Shown here: piece after piece, positions 16,716 through 25,537 of the stretch | Layout of the letters: each line of letters opens with the position of its first letter | How positions within the stretch are numbered: the first letter of the stretch is position 1 | Translations under genes and position numbers: made by a program | From: Pseudoalteromonas sp. A25 | GTDB lineage: Bacteria > Pseudomonadota > Gammaproteobacteria > Enterobacterales > Alteromonadaceae | Direction of reading: 5' to 3' | NCBI RefSeq assembly: GCF_009176705.1 | Contig: NZ_AP021846.1 | Span: forward strand, 1,334,001-1,398,000 | DNA: 64,000 nucleotides | Notes under the pieces: generated by a model | Seen by the model: only the letters and a program-made list of their open reading frames with translations | The model's database searches: none | Told to the model about the DNA's origin: nothing

Positions 16716-17942
16716 ATGGCCGAATTTTTAAAAGGCTCTGGTGACTTTCAGCAGTTTGAGTCACAAGGTTGGGATATCTTAGCTGAGCAAGTGAGTTTGC
16801 CTGTGGCTGTAATACGCCAAGATGCAGTGAAGCAAAATGCACAGTGGATGGCGCAGTTTGCTGAGCAAAATAATGTATTACTAGCGCCGCACGGTAAAAC
16901 CACAATGTCGCCCGCGTTGTTTAAATATCAAAAAGATGCAGGTGCATGGGCGATTACGGTAGCAACAGTACCGCAATTAATTTGTGCGGTTGACGCAGGC
17001 ATTAAGCGGGTTATTTTGGCCAACCAATTAGTGGGTCGTTATCACTTTGAGTTAATCGCCAAGCTACTTAAGTCTACTTCGTTAGAGTTATTTTTCTTTG
17101 TAGATTCAATAGATAACGCGAAGGCTTTAGGAGGTTTTTTTGACCAGCAAGGGCTTAAAGTTAACTTACTGATAGAAGTAGGGGTGCTAGGTGGTCGCTG
17201 TGGAGTGCGCACACCTAGCGCATTAACACAGCTGCTTAACACTTGCCAAGCGTACCCCAGCCTTCAAGTGATGGGGTTAGGATTTTACGAAGGGGTAATA
17301 GGTGGTGAACATGCTGCGCGAGAGGTAGAGCGCTTTGTTGAAAGCGTTGTAGCGCAAGCGCAGCAGTTGCATCAACAAGGGGTATTTGCCTGTGTAAAGC
17401 CGATTGTCAGTGGTGCAGGCTCCGCGTGGTACGACGTTGTGACCAAGGTGATGCGACAAAGTTCGCACGCGAATGAGTTTAAGTTCGTTATTCGCCCTGG
17501 ATGTTATTTAATTCACGATACAGGCATATATCAAGATGCGCAGCAAGCGGTGTTAGATCGCAGTGAAGTGGCTTGCGCTATTGATGGTGAACTTATCTCA
17601 AGTTTGTATATTTGGGCCTATGTAACATCGGTACCAGAGCCAGGGCTTGCAATCGTTGGTATGGGTAAACGCGATGTGGCTTTTGATGCCGGGTTACCAA
17701 AACCAGAACTGCACTACGAGCCTCACAGTAAGCAATTACAAAGCTTAGCGGATGGTTTCTGTTTAGAAAAGATAATGGATCAGCATGCCATGCTGCGTTT
17801 GTCGCCTGATCACGTACTAAAAGTCGGCGATATGATATGTTTTTCTACTTCTCACCCGTGCTTAACGTTTGATAAATGGAAACAAATTGGCATTGTCGAG
17901 CGCGATTGGGTTATCACTAAAACCATTATGACACATTTTTAA
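16716..17942 (+). CDS. DSD1-type PLP-dependent D-amino acid deaminase (probable D-glucosaminate deaminase)
   Basis: A 408-residue member of the alanine-racemase-fold D-serine dehydratase/D-threonine aldolase family. The PLP lysine is probably Lys61 in LLAPHGKTTMSP. The C-terminal metal-binding pattern characteristic of DSD1-type enzymes is visible as SHPCLTFDKW (His and Cys). Family enzymes eliminate water and ammonia from D-amino acids with a 3-hydroxyl. In this operon the likely substrate is D-glucosaminate, giving 2-keto-3-deoxygluconate plus ammonia, with the RidA protein at 20324 clearing the enamine/imine intermediate. Function is inferred from family plus neighbours; a D-serine or D-threonine enzyme is the alternative. 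Confidence 0.8.
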   Translation: MAEFLKGSGDFQQFESQGWDILAEQVSLPVAVIRQDAVKQNAQWMAQFAEQNNVLLAPHGKTTMSPALFKYQKDAGAWAITVATVPQLICAVDAGIKRVILANQLVGRYHFELIAKLLKSTSLELFFFVDSIDNAKALGGFFDQQGLKVNLLIEVGVLGGRCGVRTPSALTQLLNTCQAYPSLQVMGLGFYEGVIGGEHAAREVERFVESVVAQAQQLHQQGVFACVKPIVSGAGSAWYDVVTKVMRQSSHANEFKFVIRPGCYLIHDTGIYQDAQQAVLDRSEVACAIDGELISSLYIWAYVTSVPEPGLAIVGMGKRDVAFDAGLPKPELHYEPHSKQLQSLADGFCLEKIMDQHAMLRLSPDHVLKVGDMICFSTSHPCLTFDKWKQIGIVERDWVITKTIMTHF

Positions 17943-17955
17943 TTGAGACAACGCT

Positions 17956-18828
17956 TTGGATATTATCAGTAAAATTAAAGAGGGGCTGGGTCACTTCAGT
18001 CCATCAGAGGAAAAGGTTGCACGACTTATCATTGCTCAGTTGAACTTCGCAGCCAGTGCTTCAATTAGCGAATTAGCAGAAAAAGCGCAAGTAAGTCATG
18101 CCAGTATTACACGGTTAGCGCGCACTTTAGGTTGCGAAAATGTACGCGACTTAAAGTTCCAGCTGACTCAGTCTGCTGCCATTGGTGAGCGGTTTAATAA
18201 TCCTGAGTTAGTGGACAAAGAAAAAATCTCTCATGTGTATGCTTCTATTCAAGAGATCCTCGCGCTCAATGCAGGATTGATAGAGGAGCATGTTGTTGAG
18301 CTTGCCGGCGCTGCTATTTGCGATACTCGCCACTGCTTGATATTTGGTGTAGGGGGCGGGAGCAGCATGATGGCACAAGAGTGTCAAAATCGCTTGTTCC
18401 GCTTGGATGTGTTAAGTAACGCACACTCAGATCCGATGATGATGCGTATGGCTGCAGCCACGGTGAATAAAAATGATGTGGTGATCTGTTTATCACTCAG
18501 TGGTGTTTCTCCTGATGTGATGGAAGCGGCGCGTATCGCAAAAGAATACGGGGCACAGCTTGTTGCAATCTGCCCACAGAGTGAGTTGGCACAAATGGTA
18601 GACTTTCATCTACCGATTAAAACTCAAGAAAGCGACTATATCTTTAAGCCCAGCGCAGCACGTTATGCGATGATGGCAGCAGTGGATATTCTCTCCAGTG
18701 AGGTAGCAATGCGTAATCAAAAACGCTCCAAAGAAAAACTCAGGCGCTTAAAAGTACAATTGGATCAGCACCGAGATAAGAGCGCGAATACGCCACCTGC
18801 CGATAAACGTTTTCCGTTAGGAGATTAG
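17956..18828 (+). CDS. RpiR/MurR-family transcriptional regulator
   Basis: A 290-residue regulator with an N-terminal helix-turn-helix of the RpiR family (ASISELAEKAQVSHASITRLARTLGC) and a C-terminal SIS sugar-phosphate-binding domain (CLIFGVGGGSSMMAQEC, then VVICLSLSGVSPDVMEAARIAKEYGA). Such proteins sense phosphorylated sugars. The reading frame begins with TTG 13 bp after the upstream stop; no better start is seen. It sits inside the catabolic operon and is therefore the probable local regulator, with KDPG or a related acid phosphate as possible effector. The tandem TGTTAWWAAGTAACA sites before the TonB receptor are candidate targets. Confidence 0.92.
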   Translation: MDIISKIKEGLGHFSPSEEKVARLIIAQLNFAASASISELAEKAQVSHASITRLARTLGCENVRDLKFQLTQSAAIGERFNNPELVDKEKISHVYASIQEILALNAGLIEEHVVELAGAAICDTRHCLIFGVGGGSSMMAQECQNRLFRLDVLSNAHSDPMMMRMAAATVNKNDVVICLSLSGVSPDVMEAARIAKEYGAQLVAICPQSELAQMVDFHLPIKTQESDYIFKPSAARYAMMAAVDILSSEVAMRNQKRSKEKLRRLKVQLDQHRDKSANTPPADKRFPLGD

Positions 18829-18830
18829 CT

Positions 18831-20303
18831 GTGGGAATGAGTATGTATGTTGATTGTATTATAAAAAATGCAACTATGTATCAATGGCCGACAGAGCAAC
18901 CACAAATAGTAGATGTTGCCATTAAAAACGATGTAATTGTGGCTGTGGGTGACTGTAGGCAGTTTGAAGCGCAACAAAACTACGACGCAACGGGGCTCGT
19001 GTTAGCACCTGGATTTATTGATGTACATACTCATGATGATCTGGAGGTGTTTCGCAGCCCCCATATGCTCAGTAAAATTAGTCAAGGTGTTACAACGGTG
19101 ATCGCAGGCAACTGCGGAATTAGCGCTGCGCCTTATCATCAAGCCAGCTCACCGGTTGACCCGATAAATTTGCTAGGTACAAAAGAGCAGTTAATTTACC
19201 CTGAGCTTGCGGATTATAAACGCGCTTTTGCGTTGTCTGCTCCGAGTGTTAATTTGGCGATGTTAGTTGGCCACACCAGCTTACGCGCACAGGTCGTTGC
19301 GGACTTGTCGCAACCGGCAAACGCAGATGAAATTGCACAAATGAAAGCCTTGCTAAGTAAGGCAATGGAGCAAGGTGCGCTAGGTTTAAGCTCAGGACTT
19401 GCTTATCACAATGCCAAAGGATCGAGCATCGATGAAGTGAATGCGTTGGCTGAGATAATTGAGCCTTTTGGAGGGATATATACCACCCACTTGCGCACAG
19501 AGTTTCACGGTATTTTAGATGCCATGGATGAGGCGTTTGCAACGGCGCAATACGCTGCCGTGCCATTAGTAATCTCGCACATAAAGTGTGCTGGCAAAGA
19601 AAATTGGGGGCGTGCGCCTGAGGTGTTGTCTCACCTTGAAAAGCAGCGTGAACATCAAAACATTGGCTGCGATTGTTACCCTTATGCGGCCAGTTCAAGC
19701 ACGTTAGACCTTAATCAAGTAACGCCAGAGACGGATATTTTTATTACGTGGTCTGAGTCTCACCCCGAAATGGCGCAGCAAAACTTACAAGAAGTCGCAG
19801 CAAAATGGGGGGTGCCATTAATTGATGCTGCTAAAAAATTGCAACCGGCGGGGGCTGTGTATCATTGCATGCTAGAAGATGATGTGAAGCAATTTCTTAG
19901 TTATGAGCATAGCATGATTGGCTCTGATGGATTGCCTTGCGACCCGCATCCTCATCCTAGGTTATGGGGGACTTTTCCTAGAGTATTGGGGCACTACAGC
20001 AAAACTGAACAAACTCTGCCTTTGGCTTTAGCAATACATAAAATGACAGCGCTGCCAGCAAAGCAGTTTAAGCTTGAAAAACGTGGACAAATAAAAGTGG
20101 GTAATTTTGCCGATCTGGTGTTATTTGACCCAACAACGGTGTGCGATCAGGCTACCTACAGCCAACCCCATTTACCCGCAATTGGCATAGAGCGCGTGTG
20201 GGTTAACGGCAAGCTCAGCTATGTTGGCGATGCAGATCTTACATCAGTTGTTGACTATGGCCGAGCGGGACGGTTTTTAAATAGAACATCTAAAAATAAT
20301 TAA
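18831..20303 (+). CDS. N-acyl-D-amino-acid deacylase family amidohydrolase (probable N-acetylglucosaminate deacetylase)
   Basis: A 490-residue amidohydrolase of the D-aminoacylase type. The metal motif is PGFIDVHTHDD (His66, His68), and NCGISAAP near residue 95 carries the Cys ligand typical of zinc D-aminoacylases. LGLSSGLAYHNAKGSSIDEV and GSDGLPCDPHPHPRLWGTFPRV are characteristic later motifs. GTG 18831 is chosen because GGAG lies seven bases upstream; ATG 18837 is the alternative. It starts three bases after the regulator gene. Here it is proposed to remove acetate from N-acetyl-D-glucosaminate, supplying the PLP deaminase. Ordinary N-acyl-D-amino-acid hydrolysis is the alternative. Confidence 0.85.
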   Translation: MGMSMYVDCIIKNATMYQWPTEQPQIVDVAIKNDVIVAVGDCRQFEAQQNYDATGLVLAPGFIDVHTHDDLEVFRSPHMLSKISQGVTTVIAGNCGISAAPYHQASSPVDPINLLGTKEQLIYPELADYKRAFALSAPSVNLAMLVGHTSLRAQVVADLSQPANADEIAQMKALLSKAMEQGALGLSSGLAYHNAKGSSIDEVNALAEIIEPFGGIYTTHLRTEFHGILDAMDEAFATAQYAAVPLVISHIKCAGKENWGRAPEVLSHLEKQREHQNIGCDCYPYAASSSTLDLNQVTPETDIFITWSESHPEMAQQNLQEVAAKWGVPLIDAAKKLQPAGAVYHCMLEDDVKQFLSYEHSMIGSDGLPCDPHPHPRLWGTFPRVLGHYSKTEQTLPLALAIHKMTALPAKQFKLEKRGQIKVGNFADLVLFDPTTVCDQATYSQPHLPAIGIERVWVNGKLSYVGDADLTSVVDYGRAGRFLNRTSKNN

Positions 20304-20323
20304 ATATAAATCATGAGGTTAAT

Positions 20324-20710
20324 ATGACAATAAAGCGAATTGGTGCAGAGGGTGGCACGGGCACAGGCGGGCAGCATTTACCGTTTTCAAGAGCGGTTGA
20401 AGCGGGGGGCTGGCTTAAAGTCTCTGGGCAAACGCCCATGCGAGATGGTGAAATAGTAGAAGGCGGTATCGTAGAGCAGTCACGACTGGCCATCAATAAC
20501 TGTATTGCCATTATGGAAGAGGCAGGCTACGGCCTTGAACATGTGACGCATGTATCTGTGATCTTAACCGATGCGCGATATTTTCAATCGTTTAACAAAG
20601 TGTTTGCTGAGTTTTTTGGTGCACATCCCCCAGCGCGGATCTGCATGGTGGCTGAGTTGGTTGTTGAGTGTAAAGTTGAGGTTGACGTGACGTGCTATAA
20701 GGGCGAATAA
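20324..20710 (+). CDS. RidA/YjgF-family enamine/imine deaminase
   Basis: A 128-residue RidA protein. The family's C-terminal signature with the conserved Arg and Glu is visible (HPPARICMVAELVVECKVEVDVTCYKG). RidA proteins hydrolyse reactive enamine/imine intermediates released by PLP dehydratases. Its place in the operon with the DSD1-type enzyme fits exactly that job, speeding release of the keto acid and ammonia. The ATG follows ATGAGGTTAAT. Confidence 0.92.
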   Translation: MTIKRIGAEGGTGTGGQHLPFSRAVEAGGWLKVSGQTPMRDGEIVEGGIVEQSRLAINNCIAIMEEAGYGLEHVTHVSVILTDARYFQSFNKVFAEFFGAHPPARICMVAELVVECKVEVDVTCYKGE

Positions 20711-20743
20711 CCTGAGCTTAGATACGCGTGTATGGGAGGAAGT

Positions 20744-22171
20744 ATGTCTGAGAGTCAATTAATTTACTTACTAGCATTTGTTGTCTATCTGCTTGCTATG
20801 GTTGCTGTAAGTTGGTCTGTTTCTCGCTGGCAACGCTCCAGCGACGATTTTTTATTGGCTGGTCGTAAAGTGCCTCTATTACTCACTTTAGGTACTACGG
20901 TGGCAACCATGGTTGGCACCGGGTCGTCGATGGGGGCCGTTGGGTTTGCCTATCAACATGCATGGGCGGGGGCACTTTATGGTATTGGTGGGGCACTTGG
21001 GATTTTATTGCTAGCTTGGCTTTTTGCACCGGCTCGCAAGCAAGCGTTTGCAACCATGAGTGAGGAGCTTGCAAGCTATGTTGGCAACAAAGCAATTGTA
21101 AAAAAGTTATTGGCTGTTTTGATCTATGCAGCCAGTATTGGTTGGCTGGGCGCGCACCTGATAGGAGGGGGCATGTATTTATCATGGCTAACTGGTCTTG
21201 ATGAAACGAGTGCTAAGTTATTAATTGGAATAGGGTTGGCTATTTACGTCTCGTTAGGGGGCTACTCAGCGGTTGTTTGGACGGATTCTATTCAAGCCAT
21301 TATTTTATTTGTGGGCTTTTTGCTGATGGCCTATTTTGCGATAGATTTTATCGGTGGCTGGCAGGCATTAGATGATAACAAAATAGCTGCCAGTAACGGC
21401 TTGTTGTCTTATCAAAGCATTGGTTTACTCCCCGCGTTTTCTATGTCTTTGGCGATTTTAGTCGGGGTACTTGCAACACCTTCATTTAGACAGCGCATTT
21501 ACTCTGCGCACAGCGTAAAAAGCATCAGAGTGTCGTTTGTTATCTCAGGTGTACTCTATTTAGGGTTTTCTTTGATCCCTGCGGTGATTGGGATCTGCGC
21601 ATATTTGCTTAATGATCAGCTGAACAACCCGGCTTTTGCCTTTCCTTACATTGCATTGAATACGTTACCTGTGGCTGTGGGAGGTTTTATTCTACTTGCC
21701 GGTATTTCTGCAACGCTTTCCAGTGCCAGCTCTGACGCCATTGCGGGGGTAAGTGTTCTAGTGAGTGATATTTTTAGATGGCTAAGAAAAGCTGATATAG
21801 CCGCTGAAAAACAATTGCTTTCTTCTCGACTCGCTATGTTAGCAACGGTGTTTACGGCACTGATATTGGCGCTGCTGTCTAACGACATCATCGGCTATAT
21901 CACTAAAATGGTGTCAGTTGTGTTAGCGGGCCTGTGCATTATGGGTTTACTTGGCAGATTTTGGTCTGGTTACACATGGCAAGGCAGTTTGGCAACCTTG
22001 CTCGGTGGCAGCGTCGCTGCGGTCATTGTGAGTGCCAATAGCGCTTGGCTTAATTATTTTGGTAACCCGATAATTCCAGCGCTTTTGAGTGCCCTGGTGC
22101 TTGGGGTTGTGGTGAGTTTGTTGGGCAAAAGCGACGTGAAAGATACGACACAGCAGCAGGTAATCTCATGA
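20744..22171 (+). CDS. Sodium:solute symporter (SSS family)
   Basis: An inner-membrane symporter of about 475 residues with roughly 13 hydrophobic segments. The family stretches SSDDFLLAGRKVPLLLTLGTTVATMVGTGSSMGA and GGYSAVVWTDSIQAIILFVG are visible; I quote parts only. ATG 20744 is chosen because GGGAGGAAG lies immediately upstream; an in-frame ATG at 20732 has no ribosome site. The last four bases overlap the kinase start (ATGA). In this operon it should carry the monomeric acid sugar (proposed N-acetylglucosaminate) from periplasm to cytoplasm. Confidence 0.9.
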   Translation: MSESQLIYLLAFVVYLLAMVAVSWSVSRWQRSSDDFLLAGRKVPLLLTLGTTVATMVGTGSSMGAVGFAYQHAWAGALYGIGGALGILLLAWLFAPARKQAFATMSEELASYVGNKAIVKKLLAVLIYAASIGWLGAHLIGGGMYLSWLTGLDETSAKLLIGIGLAIYVSLGGYSAVVWTDSIQAIILFVGFLLMAYFAIDFIGGWQALDDNKIAASNGLLSYQSIGLLPAFSMSLAILVGVLATPSFRQRIYSAHSVKSIRVSFVISGVLYLGFSLIPAVIGICAYLLNDQLNNPAFAFPYIALNTLPVAVGGFILLAGISATLSSASSDAIAGVSVLVSDIFRWLRKADIAAEKQLLSSRLAMLATVFTALILALLSNDIIGYITKMVSVVLAGLCIMGLLGRFWSGYTWQGSLATLLGGSVAAVIVSANSAWLNYFGNPIIPALLSALVLGVVVSLLGKSDVKDTTQQQVIS

Positions 22172-23148
22172 CGACATCTATTCATTCAATGGTGTTTTTT
22201 GGCGAATGCATGGTGGAACATCGTGCTGATGGTACAAGTTATTTTGGTGGTGATACATTTAATACCGCATGGTACCTCGTATCATTGCTTAATGCGGTTG
22301 GTTTATCAAAACCGAAAATAAAATACGCAACCGCAATTGGCCAAGACGCGCAAAGCCAACAGTTTCAAACGTTGTTAGCGCACATGGGCATTGGTTGCGA
22401 CTTGGTCGTCACGCATCAATATAAAACAATGGGCAAGTATTGGATAAAACTTACTCAAAATGGTGAAAGAAGTTTTGAGTTTGAGCGTGAGCAAAGTGCT
22501 GCTCGAGCGTATTTTAAGAGCCATGAACCTTTAAGCGAAGCACTCAATGCTAAAAGCATCGATGCTATTTACTTATCAGGAATAAGCCTAGCGATTTTGT
22601 GCTCGGAGCAACTTACCTACTTGCTAGAGCTGTTGAAAAGGTTTAAGGCGCAAGGGGGGATTGTGATTTTTGACAACAATTATCGCGCGTCACTTTGGCA
22701 TGGCCGAAAACCACAAAGCGCTTATTTGGCATTGATGGCCTTAGCCAATATCGCTTTTTTAACCCTTGAGGATGAACTGGCAATTTACGCTAAGCACACG
22801 CTAGATGAAGTGCTAACTGTTTATCAAAATACCAATGAACAACTAGTTATAATACGTCGAGGCCCTTTGCCTTGCGTTATTAAACCCTCTAACAGCCATG
22901 AGCTTCTTTACGTTGCGCCAGAGCAGTTGCATGCACAATCTATTGTGGATACTTGCGCTGCAGGGGATGCTTTTGCTGCTGGTTTTTTAGCGCAGTGGTT
23001 GGTGCGTGATTTACTAGCACATGATGCAATAGAGCGAGCTGCTCAATTTGCTCATAAAGTTGCAGCAGAGGTTATCCAACATCATGGTGCTTTGATTACC
23101 CCTCATTTATTGCCATCTCTTTTGGGCGAGGAGGTCAGTGGTGCGTAA
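22168..23148 (+). CDS. PfkB-family carbohydrate kinase (2-keto-3-deoxygluconate kinase-like)
   Basis: A 326-residue ribokinase/PfkB kinase. The N-terminal sugar-binding region reads FFGECMVEHRADGTSYFGGD and the ATP/catalytic signature DTCAAGDAFAAGF is near residue 270; the Asp of GD is the catalytic base. KDG kinases show this arrangement, and the role fits a pathway ending in 2-keto-3-deoxygluconate, giving KDPG for the Entner-Doudoroff aldolase. The gene overlaps the symporter stop by four bases and the GH20 start by eleven, so translation is coupled. KDPG aldolase itself is not in this window. Confidence 0.85.
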   Translation: MTTSIHSMVFFGECMVEHRADGTSYFGGDTFNTAWYLVSLLNAVGLSKPKIKYATAIGQDAQSQQFQTLLAHMGIGCDLVVTHQYKTMGKYWIKLTQNGERSFEFEREQSAARAYFKSHEPLSEALNAKSIDAIYLSGISLAILCSEQLTYLLELLKRFKAQGGIVIFDNNYRASLWHGRKPQSAYLALMALANIAFLTLEDELAIYAKHTLDEVLTVYQNTNEQLVIIRRGPLPCVIKPSNSHELLYVAPEQLHAQSIVDTCAAGDAFAAGFLAQWLVRDLLAHDAIERAAQFAHKVAAEVIQHHGALITPHLLPSLLGEEVSGA

Positions 23149-25537
23149 CGTGTTACCAAAGCGCATAAATTTAAAGTGCCTAACATTAATGGTCGCCATG
23201 TTGTTTAGCGCAAGTGTATTTAGTCAATTGGCATTGATGCCATTGCCGCAGTCTATTGAGCAAGAAGAAGGAACAATACAGCTAACTCGCAGCATAAGTG
23301 TTTCGGTTGTTGGTTTTAATACGCACAGGTCTCAGTTTCAACTCGATAGACTAATGAGCCACTTTAGTCGCCTAACAGGCAAAAAAATATCATGGGCTTT
23401 ATCCAGTGAAAAACACGCAAACTTAACAATTGTGGTGGATGATGCCGAGCAGAGCTTGCGGGTTCCACAGTTTGCCGAAAATGAACGTTACCAATTGAAA
23501 ATCAACAACAACGGGATAGCAATTCATGCAGCCACTGTTTTTGGTGCGCAGCATGCTTTAGCAACACTTTCTCAGTTGGCGTATGTTGATAAGCGCAATC
23601 AACTAACATTGCCACATATTAACATTGAAGATAGCCCACGTTTTGCGTGGCGAGGGTTGCTTTTAGACAGCGCTCGTCATTTTATGCCCATAGAGACTGT
23701 TAAGCGCCAACTCAGTGGTATGGCTTCAGCTAAGCTCAATGTGCTGCATTGGCACCTAACAGACGATCAAGGCTGGCGCATGCAAAGTAAGATATTTCCT
23801 AAACTGACAAGCAATGCATCAGATGGACTTTTTTATACTCAAGCACAAGTGTTGGAGGTGATCCGTTATGCGGCGTTACTTGGTATACGGGTAGTGCCAG
23901 AATTTGGTATGCCAGGCCATGCCAGTGCCATAGCGGTTGCGTACCCTGAGCTTATAACGTTAAACAAAGACTATAAAATGCAGCGTCACTGGGGCGTTTT
24001 TAAGCCGCTATTAAACATTGCTGATCCCAAAGTGTATGTGTTTATTGATAAGTTGTTTGCTGAAATGAGCGCAATTTTTCCTGATAAATACCTGCACATT
24101 GGCGGCGATGAAGTGGAGCCAGAGCAATGGCTTAAAAGCCATGATATTCAAAAACTCATGGCTGACAACCAGCTTACCGATGGGCAAGATTTACAAAGTT
24201 ATTTTAATGCGCGAGTGCAAAAAATTGTCACTAAGTATGATCGTATCATGATGGGATGGGATGAAATTTTGCATCCTCGCTTATCAAAAAATGTGGTCGT
24301 ACAGTCATGGCGTGGACATGATTCATTATATAGCGCTGCTAAAAATGGCTATCAAGGTATTTTATCCACGGGATTTTATATAGACCAACCTCAGTACACT
24401 AGCTATCACTATCGTAACGACCCACAAAAAGTATTAGGTAGAGAGGCACCAGCCGAGCCAAAGTATAGTAAGTCATTTTTGGTCAAACGACTAAAAGGCA
24501 GTGATGTAAAGGGCGAGATGCTGGTTTTTGAGCAATACGCACTTATCAAGTTAAATGATCAGCATCACCGAGTTGCTCAAGTTAAGCATTTTTTCAAAGG
24601 AGCAAAGCGGCACTTGATGGCAACTTTTGATAGTTGGATGGGCCCTCTTACGTTTGAGCTTGATTTATCACGCTCTGCAGGCTCGGTCATGATAGGCAAT
24701 AGTCGGTATCCACTTGAGGTCAGTGAACTTCTAAAAGCGCAAGCGGTGAGCTTTTCACCATCACTTGATAAAGCACAAGAAGCACTTATCTTAGGTGCTG
24801 AAGCCACCATTTGGAGTGAGCTGATCACCCAAGATAATATCGATTTGCGTATTTGGCCTAGGTTATACGCAATTGCTGAGCGTTTATGGTCTAGCAAAGA
24901 AACCACTGATATTCAGGATATGTATGTCCGTTTAGATAAAATAAGCGCTTATGCAGATAATATGGTTGGTTTAGCGCATCATAAACAGCAGCAAAGCGGC
25001 TTTACTCATTTAATTAATAAAAACCTCAGTGACAAAGAGCAAGCCGAAACCTTGCATTTGCTCAATACAATGGCACAAATGCTCGAGCCCAGCCATTATT
25101 ACACGCGGCACCACATTAAATTTCTCAACAATGCCTATCATCAACAGGCGCCTTTGAACAAGTTTGTGGATTTTTTAGCTGTTGAAAGTCAGGCCATACG
25201 AGCCATACGCACAAGCGTAGAGAAATACATAGCAGGCAATAAGGCTATGCTTGATGTTATTGCCACACAGTTCAAACAATGGCAAAAAACACTTATTAAC
25301 AAAAGGCATCTATTAGCAAAAAGCCCTTTATTAAACGATGAGCAGCTTTTGGCCGACAAACTGCAGCAATTTATATTCACAGCTGAGCAAGTGTTAACAG
25401 TGTGTCAAGACCAAACTTACCAACCTAGGTTAGACAGTCAGCTTTTGGGTCTTCAAAACTTGCAGGACGAAACAGTCATTGCAGCCATTTATCCTTTACG
25501 AGAGTTATATTTAGCATGCACAGAACAAAAAAAATGA
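23138..25537 (+). CDS. Exported GH20 beta-N-acetylhexosaminidase
   Basis: A 799-residue family 20 glycoside hydrolase that removes non-reducing-end N-acetylhexosamine. A signal peptide occupies about residues 1-30 (hydrophobic LMVAMLFSASVFS). The GH20 non-catalytic domain runs to about 160, then the catalytic barrel, with NVLHWHLTDDQGWRM and the catalytic Asp-Glu pair Asp324-Glu325 (HIGGDEVEPEQW). The C-terminal 200 residues are helical and not recognised. GTG 23138 overlaps the kinase gene. It probably trims chitooligosaccharides in the periplasm, releasing GlcNAc and, from C1-oxidised ends, N-acetylglucosaminate. Confidence 0.93.
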   Translation: MVRNVLPKRINLKCLTLMVAMLFSASVFSQLALMPLPQSIEQEEGTIQLTRSISVSVVGFNTHRSQFQLDRLMSHFSRLTGKKISWALSSEKHANLTIVVDDAEQSLRVPQFAENERYQLKINNNGIAIHAATVFGAQHALATLSQLAYVDKRNQLTLPHINIEDSPRFAWRGLLLDSARHFMPIETVKRQLSGMASAKLNVLHWHLTDDQGWRMQSKIFPKLTSNASDGLFYTQAQVLEVIRYAALLGIRVVPEFGMPGHASAIAVAYPELITLNKDYKMQRHWGVFKPLLNIADPKVYVFIDKLFAEMSAIFPDKYLHIGGDEVEPEQWLKSHDIQKLMADNQLTDGQDLQSYFNARVQKIVTKYDRIMMGWDEILHPRLSKNVVVQSWRGHDSLYSAAKNGYQGILSTGFYIDQPQYTSYHYRNDPQKVLGREAPAEPKYSKSFLVKRLKGSDVKGEMLVFEQYALIKLNDQHHRVAQVKHFFKGAKRHLMATFDSWMGPLTFELDLSRSAGSVMIGNSRYPLEVSELLKAQAVSFSPSLDKAQEALILGAEATIWSELITQDNIDLRIWPRLYAIAERLWSSKETTDIQDMYVRLDKISAYADNMVGLAHHKQQQSGFTHLINKNLSDKEQAETLHLLNTMAQMLEPSHYYTRHHIKFLNNAYHQQAPLNKFVDFLAVESQAIRAIRTSVEKYIAGNKAMLDVIATQFKQWQKTLINKRHLLAKSPLLNDEQLLADKLQQFIFTAEQVLTVCQDQTYQPRLDSQLLGLQNLQDETVIAAIYPLRELYLACTEQKK